In this document: piece by piece, positions 55,201-64,000 of the stretch
Layout of the letters: each line of letters begins with the position of its first letter
Position numbering within the stretch: position 1 is the stretch's first letter
Source of the DNA: Nageia nagi
Taxonomy: Eukaryota > Pinophyta
Assembly: GCA_050084985.1 (NCBI GenBank)
Contig: JBITNC010000001.1
Coordinates: 129,332,001-129,396,000 of the forward strand
Direction: 5' to 3'
Length of the DNA: 64,000 nt
Translations under genes and position numbers: made by a program
The notes under the pieces: generated by a model
Told to the model about the DNA's origin: nothing
Database searches by the model: none
The model's input: only the letters and a program-made list of their open reading frames with translations

Positions 55201-58200
55201 ATGTCTAATGAAAAGAATGATGATTATTGGGTTCTTGATTCAGGTGCTTCATATCATGCTACTCCACATAAGAACTATTTTTCAAATTACACACATGGTG
55301 ACTTTGGTCAAGTATTATTAGGTAATGAACACCCATGCAAGATTGTTGGTATTGGCAATATAACAATGAAATTACCTAATGGAACAAAATGGACTCTTAA
55401 TGAAGCTAGACACATTCCGGATCTTAAAAGAAATCTTATATCAACAAGTAAATTGGATAAGGAGGGCTATGTGATGACATTCGGGGATGCTAGTTGGAAA
55501 GTAACTAAAGGTTCAATGGTATTTGCAAAGGGAAATTTGGTGGTCTCTTTATTTGCTCACAAATGTCTTTGATTATTCATTGAATCTTGTTTCAATAGGC
55601 AATGATACATCACTATGGCATAATAGACTTGGACATATGAGTGAGAAAGGTATGAAAATGTTACACTCTAATGGTTCACTCCCTAATCTTAAAGAAGTTG
55701 ATTTAGGATTTTGTGAAGATTGTGTATGGAAAACAAAAAAGGGTTAATTTTCTTAAAGTTGGCAAAGAAAAGAAGAGTCACAAATTAGAGCTTGTTCATA
55801 CGGATGTGTGGGGTCCTACACAGGTCTGCTCACTTAGGGGCTCATCTTATTTTGTCACTTTTATTGATGATTGTACCAGGAAGACATGGGTATACTGTAT
55901 TAAAAAGAAATTTGATGTGTTTGAAACATTTAAGAGGTGGAAGGCATTGGTTGAGAATGAAACTAATTCTAAGTTGAAATGTCTTAAGTCCGATAATGTT
56001 GGGGAATTTTGCAATAATGAGTTTGATTCATTTTGTTCACACAATGGCATTAGAAGGATTAAGGTGGTTCCTAGAACTCCACAGGAAAATGGGGTTGTAG
56101 AAAGAATAAATAGGACTACCTTGGAAAGGGCTAGAAGTATGAGGATACATGCTGGGTTTTCTTTGAATCTTTGGGTTGATGCTATTGACACTGCTATTTA
56201 TTTGATTAACAGGGGTCCATCTATGGCTTTAGATGGAGGCATTCCAGAGGAGATGTGGACAGGTAAAAAGGTGAATTACTCATTCTTGAGAGTCTTTGGT
56301 TGTGAGGCTTTTGCACATGTTGATAAAGAGGATAGAAAGAAACTTGATGCAAAATCACAAAAATGCTATTTTGTTGGATATGGTGTTAATGATTTGGGAT
56401 ATAGGTTATGGGATGTTGATAACCATAAAATCATTAGAAGTAGAGATGTTGTATTCAATGAGAAAAGCATGTATAAAGATAGATTGCAAAATGTTGAGGA
56501 ACCCAAGTTTGTATCTATAGAAGATGTTGATCAATATAAGGGTCCTGATAATAATAATGTTCAAGCACCTCCACCATAAACACCTCAAACTTTGTCACTT
56601 AGAAGGTCCTCAAGGACTAGAAATCCTCCTGAAAGATACTCTCCTGCTCTTTATCATATTCTTTATACTGATGGTGGTGAACCTGAATGTTTTGATGAAG
56701 CTATGCAGGGTGATACACAGATTAAGTGGGAGCATGCTATGAAGGAGGAGATGGACTCCTTACTTAAGAATCAAACTTGGAGTTTGGTTGAGCTTCCAGA
56801 GGGTAAGAAGGCACTTACTAACAAATGGGTGTACAGGATAAAGGAAGAGGTAGATGGGCGACAAAGGTACAAGGCAAGACTTGTGGTAAAAGGTTTTGAA
56901 TAGAAAAAAGGTATAGATTATGATGAGATCTTTTCTCCAGTTGTTAAAATGACCTCGATTAGAGCAATATTGAGTCTTGTTGCTACTGAAAACTTGTTTC
57001 TTGAACAATTGGATGTAAAGACAGCTTTCCTTCATGGGGATTTGGAGGAGGATATTTATATGCATCAACCCGAAGGTTTTGAGGTCAAAGGTAAAGAAGG
57101 GTATGCATGTAAATTGGAAAAGAGCTTGTACGGTTTGAAGCAAGCACCTAGGCAATGGTATCATAAGTTTGACACTTTCATGATAATAAATAAATTTGTA
57201 AGATGTCAATCTGATCATTGTGTGTATGTAAGGAAGACAACAAATGGCAACTATGTAATCTTGCTTTTATATGTGGATGATATGTTGGTAGCAGGATCTA
57301 GTATGCAAGATATTATTGATCTTAAGGAAAAGTTGGCTAATACTTTTGAAATGAAGGATTTGGGTGAAGCTAAACAAATACTTGGAATGAAAATAACAAG
57401 AGATAAACAAAACCACTTGCTTAGACTAAGTCAAGAAGATTATATTGATAAGGTTCTTAAAAGGTTCAATATGAAAGATGCAAAATCTGTAACTACACCA
57501 TTGGTAAAGCATTTTAAACTCACCAAACATTTATGTCCTAAGATAGATAAGGAAAAGGAGTACATGACTAAGGTTCCTTATGCTTCAGCGGTTGGAAGTT
57601 TAATGTATGCAATGGTGTGCACTAGACCAGATATAGCACAAGCAGTGGGAGTGGTTAGTAGATTCATGAACAATCCAGGAAAAGGGCATTGGGAAGCAGT
57701 TAAATGGATCCTTAGGTATTTAAAGGGTACTTCTCATTACTCTTTATGTTTTGGTGGATCTAATTCTTGTTTGCAAGGTTATGTTGATTCTGACATGGCA
57801 GGTGATATAGATGGTGGGAGAAGCACTACAGGATATGTGTTTACCATTGGAGGTACAGTGATGAGTTGGATTTCAAAGCTCCAACAGGTTGTGGCTCTCT
57901 CCACTACTGAGGTAGAGTATGTTGCGATCACGGAGGCAAGTAAAGAATTGATTTGGTTAAAGAGATTGATGGAGGAACTGGGAAAGGTGTAGGAGGATGC
58001 GAAGCTATGGAGCGATAGCCAGAGTGCCATTCATCTTGCAAAGAACTCAACCTTCCATTCGAGAACCAAGCATATCAAATTGAGGTATCACTTCATCATG
58101 GCAGTGTTAGAGGATGGTTCAGCCAGTTTGGGGAAGATTCACATGCCTCAAAATCCTGCGAACATGTTCACTAAAGTTGTTACAAAGGAGAAGTTGGGCT

Positions 58201-58232
58201 CTTGCTCAACTTGGATTGGTCTTAAGGAGTAA
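55201..58232 (+). pseudogene. Ty1/copia pol of element C: protease, integrase, RT, RNase H
   Basis: Protease YWVLDSGASYHATPHKN near 55225. Pre-integrase SLWHNRLGHMSEKGMKML near 55610. Integrase core LELVHTDVWGPT near 55785, FIDDCTRKTWVY, and ENGVVERINRT near 56088. RT: KTAFLHGDLEEDIYMHQPEG near 57018, KSLYGLKQAPRQWYHKF near 57121, intact LLYVDDMLVAG near 57265. RNase H: SWISKLQQVVALSTTEVEYV near 57865, TKHIKLRYHF near 58070; stop at 58230. From about 55720 to 58232 it is one frame interrupted only by TAA/TAG codons. Catalytic aspartates of RT are present. Confidence 0.93.
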
Positions 58233-58292
58233 AGGCCAAGATGAGAAGCTTTTGACCCTTGTTGTAGAGGAAGAAGTCTCCAAGTGGGAGAT

Positions 58293-58825
58293 TGTTAGAA
58301 AATGGAGACTACAACTGGCTAGAAAATAGAGAGCAGTTTCTTTCTCATTTTTCAGTTGCCAAGAAGCCATGACACCTGGTTATCAGTTATAGAAGGGTTG
58401 GGGGTTACCTAACAACCTTCCTGATCCAACTTGGGTTTAAGTTGGGTTAGTTTGTACCTATAAATAAGAGGCTTGAGTTGAGGCATGTAGTATTATAGTT
58501 TTGATAGCAATTGTGAAGTAGATTGTGATTATTGAGAGAGAGATTGTAGTGAGGTTTTGTTGTAACTCCAAAGTGAAGATTGTAGCAACGTTATGCTACT
58601 GGTTTGTTACTTGGAGGACTTTGAAGAATGATATGCAAAAGGGTTAAAAGCTTCTCCGTGGATGTAGCCTACATTGGGTGAACCACGTTATCTCGTGTCT
58701 CTCTTTGTGTGATTGATGTTCATGGTTATTTGATTTCAGTAGTATGCTTTGAATGTTGTTTCTTTTGCTAAGGAGTAAGAGAATTATTGATGCTCTTGCT
58801 TATATAAACTTATTAAACCCTAACA
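58293..58825 (+). mobile_element. 3' LTR of element C
   Basis: 533 bp, preceded by the polypurine-like AAGTGGGAGA (58281-58290). Confidence 0.96.
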
Positions 58826-59188
58826 CATCCGACATCCCAAATATTGGAAAAGGATTTTAGTAGAAGAGTAAACCGATAAAAAGCAAGGGGGTGATTGAAT
58901 CACCTATTATACCTTGATGTCCTCTTCTTTTGTTGAACCTTCCAACTTCAAAGAAGTTTCTACAAATGAAGATTAAAAGAAGGCCATATAAGAAGAGCTT
59001 GAGTAGATATAAAACAATGACTCCTAAGAGCTTGTCCCTCCTCCAAAGAACCAAAATATTATTGGAATCAAATGGATCTATAAGCTCAAAGATAATGTTA
59101 ATGATAGCATTTCTAAACATAAGGCCCAAATAGTGGCTAAAGGATATGTTTAGAAATAAGGGCTTTATTATGAAGAGATATTTGCACT
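58826..59188 (+). pseudogene. Ty1/copia RT remnant (element F, resumed)
   Basis: Readable in one frame: EPSNFKEVSTNED near 58935, ELVPPPKNQNIIGIKWIYKL near 59030, DSISKHKAQIVAKGY near 59103 and YYEEIFAL near 59169, the start of a copia RT. It breaks off where the gypsy LTR of G begins at 59189. Confidence 0.8.
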
Positions 59189-60071
59189 TGTAGACACCTA
59201 AAAATGACCCTCGTTAGAAAGTCGAATGGAAAGGTAACAAAATTTAACATTTATTATAAAAGTTATAATAGATAACCAATCACCAGCATTAGAGACCAAT
59301 TTCCAATGATGCAAATCAATCATCGATGTTTGATGCCCAATCATCAACAATCTGATACTTATCCAGGCTAAAAATAGATTACACACTTGAATTGATTTAC
59401 TCCTCAAAATTTGTTATTATTAGTTTGTAATAGTGCATACAAAATCATGGCTATTATGGACTTGGATGAGCTCTTTATCTAGGTTGTTAGCACCTAAAAT
59501 CATAAATCTAACAGAATAAAAAAGCTATAAATTAAACCTTCAACAATGGAGAAAAAGACTCGAATTCAAAGTAGGATTACTTTGTAGGATTTCATTTAGA
59601 ACTTTTGGAGAGTTGAGTAGTTTGTTTATGCACTTGTTCATGTAATTTAATTCAATCTATGATAATTTTTTATGTGAACATGTATGTTTGATATATTGTT
59701 TTTCCATGTGTGTAGGGTCCATAGGTGCTAAAGCAAGAAATATTGATGGTACATTATGGCAAGAACCAAGAAAGGTCAAGAACCAAAGTAGAAATAAAGT
59801 AGAAGAGAAGATTCATAAAAATAAAGCTCCAGCATAAGAAATGCTAGCAATTGAGCTTGAACACTACTGATTTAAACCAGATGCCAACAATTATATTTTG
59901 ATCATCAATGAATCTGTAAAAGCCCAAGGAGGCTCTAAAATAATAATTTTGTAAAAAGCCCTTCAAGTAAGGTAGTAAATCAAGAGATTCATTTTGTAAA
60001 ATTTGAGGTCACTCAAGAGAGTAATAAAATACATATTGTTATTTAATGTGTATTTGTCTTATTTGCTAACA
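59189..60071 (+). mobile_element. 5' LTR of gypsy element G
   Basis: Starts TGTAGACACCTAAAAATGAC inside element F RT and ends near TTTGCTAACA. It has a TATA-like TATAAATTA near 59528. Its first 18 bases match the solo LTR at 2096. A possible primer binding site TTGGTGCTAGAAGGAGGG lies about 20 bases beyond; its tRNA is not assigned. The right target copy would be outside the window. Confidence 0.65.
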
Positions 60072-61943
60072 AGTTATTTTTTTGGGTTGATATTTTGGTG
60101 CTAGAAGGAGGGCTCTCACATACTAAAAGGCAATGATTGAGTATAGGGTGTTCCTAGTTCTTTTTATAATCTTGTTTTTATTCTATATCTTATGGTTTCA
60201 TCTTTTGATTAATATTATTTTGGTTGTTTTGTATTTTTCTAGAATCATTGATAGAATTGCTATTGATTTGGTATAAGAAGTTGATGATTGGCTTGGAATT
60301 TTGATGATTGGAATATAATATTAGCATTTTCTAAACAAAGGTAGGATCCCCAATTTTTTTCAATATAACAAGCACAATATAGGAATCTAATATGAAAATG
60401 TGAACAAACCTTATGTTTGTGATCTCTTTGCTTAGATTACATGTAAGAAAGGCTAAATAAAGTTAAATATATAAATGTATTTAATAATGTTATTAATTAG
60501 TTCTAAGGTTTAATTTACTTATTTTTTGGGTAGGGATCATTGCAAAGCACTTCACCTAAGAACTTTTTCTATTTGATCTACTTATGCTCTCCCTTTATGC
60601 TAAAGAGTGAATTTAGGTGATTAGAATGGATCTAATAGGAAAAGAGTAAATGAATCTTTATTTCTTTCACATTATCATCTAATTTGATCAAAGAATCTAT
60701 ACTAAGTTACTTACACACTTGGAAGAGGTTTATGAATCTTCATTAAATCAAAAATGAATCTAAGGTAAATAAATCGAGTTAATGGTAGAATAGTGCATTA
60801 AATGGTTAATGAATATGGTGGGAACATTCACACTAAATTACTTTTATTAAACCAAGTATGCTCTCACTTTTGGACCTATGGTGATATGAAGTGATCAAAA
60901 AAGTTAAGTAAAAGAGTTAATGAATTTTCATTTGGTTTAAAACTTATACTCACATTAATACTCTTAGTTATCTACCCTTACCACACTAAGAGGTAGTCGA
61001 AGGTTGATGTGACTCGAAGAGGGGAAATAACCTACATTTAATCAATTTACATACATATTAAAGGTTTCTTACTTTTCTACCCTTACCACACTGAGAGGCA
61101 ATCGAAGGTTTATGTGACTCATAAGAAAAGGTAATAAACCACATTAAATTGCTTACACAATTGGAAGGGTGAATGAACCTCATTTAAAAGTTAGTTAAAT
61201 AATCTCATTAATTTAGTAATGAATCTTGTGGGTTGATTAGATGAACACACACTAATAAAAAAATTATTTGAATCATGTTAAAACTTTAATCATTAGATAT
61301 GTATGATTTGGAGGGTTAAAGTTCACATTCATACACATTTTGTTTTGTTAATTACATTATCATGAAGCCTTATAAAATGAACATCAATGAGTTGGATGCC
61401 ATTACCAACCATTGATTCATATATTCTTGTGCATCCATTGATAAAATACTATAAACCTTAGAGCCAAAATTAGGAGATGAATACTGGGTTCATAGGTTAG
61501 AAGTCATTACTTCCCATTGGAAGACTATGAAAAAATGGACTACACTTGGATTTAATCACCAAGATAGATCTTAATGGAATTCCCTAAGCCCCATTTCACT
61601 AAGGGTACCATATTAAGTACCAAGTTGTGAATTAGCCATAGCTAGCCTCTTATGATTACCCATCTACCTTGATTAAATGCTTGATTAGATAAAATAAGGT
61701 TAAAAAAACTAAGAAGATTAAAACATACAATTTACATTGCTCACATAATAAAGATTAATTAAATTGATAAAAAATAATTATTAAAAGATAAACACATCGC
61801 AAAAATAAATGTTCATATAGGATGTTTGTGCATTAAATTATTTTATCATAAACATAAAATAAAAGATAAAAATAATTGCTATATATGATGTTTGTGTATT
61901 GTTATTATCTTTAAGAACATAAAAAATAAAAATAATATAAATA
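60072..61943 (+). other. Leader of element G
   Basis: A long non-coding leader. Contains a 106-bp spaced duplication around CTACCCTTACCACACTAAGA (60972) and CTACCCTTACCACACTGAGA (61078). No gene recognised. Confidence 0.5.
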
Positions 61944-62747
61944 ATGGTCCAAACTCATTCTCAAAGAGCTCATCGAGAACAAAAGCCTCATGATGAATAT
62001 GACTTTGAATAAAGAGGAGGCTTTAGATGTAGTAGGGATCTTTCGAGAAGAGAAACACCTCAATATGAAAACCCTAGGGTACAAGGATATATTTTGGATA
62101 ATTATTTACAAGATGTTAGACAATGTATAACACAATTAAGTATACCTCCATCTTCACCCCATATACATAGTTTTTCTCCATATGGAAGATATTTGAGGGA
62201 AGATAAATAAAAAATAGCGAAGGAACCACATAATGATGAAGAACGAAGGCTCCTCCTTCAAGAGCATAATCAGTTGATACAATAATTCAAAGGGGTCCAT
62301 TTAGGCATAAGTATAATCATGTTACATGATACTTGCTAGATGGGTGGTTATTTCAATCTTACTTAAGAAGAGAGGATTATTTGCCTTCTACAATTTCAAG
62401 ATAAGTGGAAGAATTTGATGAAAGGATATCTATACATTTGGAAAATCCTATACCTTAAGCGAGGGATACCTTTAAGGTATATGATAATCCTTATCATATA
62501 TTAAGTTTAAATACCCCATCTCCTTTGGTAAGAATTCAACAAATTACTCAAGGAAAATCAACTCAGTCAAACTTATCAAGGTTCAAGTTGTAAGAAATAC
62601 CTCCCTATTCTTATAAGAAAGAACAAGAACCTCAAAGAAATGTGCCTCAACAAGAGAGTATACAACAAAAAATATGCAACAACAACAATAAATATTGGCT
62701 CAATCTAATCAACAAGTTATGAAACCAATAAAATTCACTGAACATTA

Positions 62748-62890
62748 CCAAGCTCAAACTCAACCTATGCCTAATATACCTCAAAATAGGAATATGTAAA
62801 ATATTCAACATCATTACCAAATTCAAACTCAACTAGTTACAAATGTACCTTAAAATAAGAATATATCAAATATTCAACATCAATGTCAAG
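62748..62890 (+). repeat. 72-bp tandem duplication in element G gag
   Basis: Two copies from about 62748 and 62819, encoding Y/C-Q-x-Q-T-Q-x then P-x-N-x-N-x-x-N-I-Q-H blocks. Confidence 0.7.
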
Positions 62891-63027
62891 TTGCGATTGG
62901 TCAAGGTTTATAGGTGAGTAATAAAATACCATATATGGCACAATCATTATCTCCTCAGAACTATGGAGTGTATAGATATCAAGATCCCTACTTTGCTAAA
63001 AATAAAGCAATCTCATTAAAAAAGAGA

Positions 63028-63114
63028 CAAAGATATCATCTTCCTCCATCCCAAGATAGGAAATAAAGATATCATCTTCCTCCATCCCAAGATAGAAAAC
63101 AAAGATATCAATTA
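63028..63114 (+). repeat. 36-bp tandem repeat in element G gag, about 2.5 copies
   Basis: AAAGATATCATCTTCCTCC and following bases repeat, encoding RYHLPPSQDRKQ about two and a half times. Confidence 0.85.
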
Positions 63115-64000
63115 CCTCCTAAACCACCTCATCAACCTTGAACACCAACACCACCATATAGTGAAGGTTATTATGAGGCAAGGATGCCCTCAAAGCATTT
63201 ATATAAACCTTCTCAAGAATTTGAGGAAATAAACTATCCTATAGAAAAAGCATATCCAAGACATGAAGAATACCTTGACTATTCACATAATCAACTAATG
63301 GAGAAGGTAACAAAAGAGGATGATGATTTATATAAAATATTAAAAGAAGTAGAAATTTTTTTATCTATGTAAGATAAACAAAAATGTCTTATTAGACAAT
63401 TTGTAATGAACCAATTCATCCTAGTGTTCCAAAGAAATAAATTCCTTATAATTTTGGAATTCTAAAAATTGAACTATTTAAAGGAAAAGAAAATCCTAAA
63501 TAACATCTAAGGAAATTCAAATATTCAAGTTATTTGATTTATAATGATAAAACATTAATATTACGTATCTATGACACTTGCTAGATAAGAAATGGATTGA
63601 TACAATAACCTACCAAAACGTAACATCAACTCATACTCTCAATTAGCAAATTTGTTTCTAGAACATTTCAAAATCAACATCAAAGATAAGACCTCCATCA
63701 CTTATCTTACAAGATTACAACAATTTTCATATGAATCAATTAGTTATTTCATTAGATGATGGATGATGGTGTTAACAAGTATACCTTATACTTTACCTCA
63801 GGAAGAACTAGTTAAGTTATTTAGTCAAAGTTGCCTACGACCTATTCCTAGTACATTGTTGATTCAATAACATAAAACCTTTGAAGAAGCTATGTCTCAA
63901 TCGATTATTATTAAAAGAGTTAAAATACAAGATGGAGAGATAAAGACTAAAAAGTGAGAAGGTTACATAAGAATAAAAATCAAATAAAATAATAAAATAA

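Larger units (their letters stand above)
53748..58825 (+). mobile_element. Young Ty1/copia retrotransposon (element C)
   Basis: Compact full-length element of 5078 bp with perfect CATCC duplications (53743-53747 and 58826-58830). The LTRs are 533 bp each with ten differences by eye (about 1.9%), nine of them transitions. Domain order gag, protease, integrase, RT, RNase H is complete. Four in-frame stops (54410, 56577, 56901, 57990) all sit where CAA or CAG is expected, and three frameshifts lie near 55070, 55560 and 55720. It is inserted in element F. Confidence 0.96.
61944..63957 (+). pseudogene. Ty3/gypsy gag remnant (element G)
   Basis: Starts MVQTHSQRAHREQKPHDEYD at 61944 and is broken by TAA and TAG codons often where glutamine fits. 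A Q/P-rich middle has tandem repeats (62748-62890 and 63028-63114). A Retrotrans_gag-like core follows: SYSQLANLFLEHFKINIKDK near 63633, YESISYFIR near 63730 and EELVKLFSQSCLRPIPSTLL near 63805. The element runs on beyond 64000. Confidence 0.7.

Noticed and set aside
56760-57218. Minus-strand open frame of 152 codons in element C
   Set aside because: Shadow of the RT-coding frame on the plus strand.
1-64000. TAG and TAA at glutamine positions in many reading frames could suggest a changed genetic code
   Set aside because: The intact kinase uses standard stops, TGA also appears at arginine positions, and frameshifts accompany the stops in older elements; decay by C-to-T change explains it.

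Overview
The window is nuclear DNA from a seed plant with a large, repeat-filled genome. The very AT-rich background, one isolated single-exon gene in 64 kb, and layers of old LTR retrotransposons worn down mostly by C-to-T changes suggest a gymnosperm; that is inference. I see no rRNA, intact tRNA, CRISPR or bacterial features. The only apparently intact cellular gene is a SPARK-type receptor-like kinase (14829-16679, minus strand), which is visibly more GC-rich than its surroundings and has three CACGTG boxes upstream.

Left part (1-14 kb): a decayed Ty3/gypsy element (gag, protease, RT, RNase H, integrase; entering from outside the window and reaching about 8224) is split between protease and RT by a solo LTR (2096-2937, target duplication AGTAG). 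Then comes AT-rich DNA with a degenerate repeat array, one inverted copy of the same repeat, and between them a broken histone H4 pseudogene (12308-12608, minus).

Middle and right (17.4-64 kb): one nested retrotransposon stack. After a LINE fragment, a decayed copia relic and a SINE-like stretch, an old Ty1/copia element (called A here) runs from 19777 and resumes at 49437. Inserted in it are an LTR-like piece (21854-22395); a non-autonomous LTR element N (LTRs 22505-23040 and 39559-40115, target site AATAC) that itself holds copia D (25769-29851) and gypsy-type E (30252-39131, TATAC); copia B (40126-49431, minus strand, TAATG); and copia F (from 50036). F is split by copia C (53748-58825, CATCC) and by gypsy G (from 59189 past the window end). 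LTR mismatches counted by eye give the order: B about 1.4% (youngest), C about 1.9%, E about 4.5%, D about 10%, N older.

Three things stand out. (1) Element E keeps gag but has lost all of pol, and on its opposite strand carries a three-exon plant-mobile-domain (PMD) gene with its own TATA box. The two introns and the reading frame still fit together (1794 nt, 598 codons); the gene is closed by nine TAA/TAG codons and has no frameshift. E also holds a repeated GGACCG-N4-CGGTCC dyad and two satellite-like arrays. (2) The young copia element B has a 3.4-kb leader carrying sense-strand fragments of two host genes (DUF2828-like and chalcone-isomerase-like) plus a third unrecognised coding-like stretch. 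(3) Nearly all premature stops in the young elements fall where one C-to-T change turns CAA, CAG or CGA into a stop, as expected from deamination of methylated cytosine in silenced elements.
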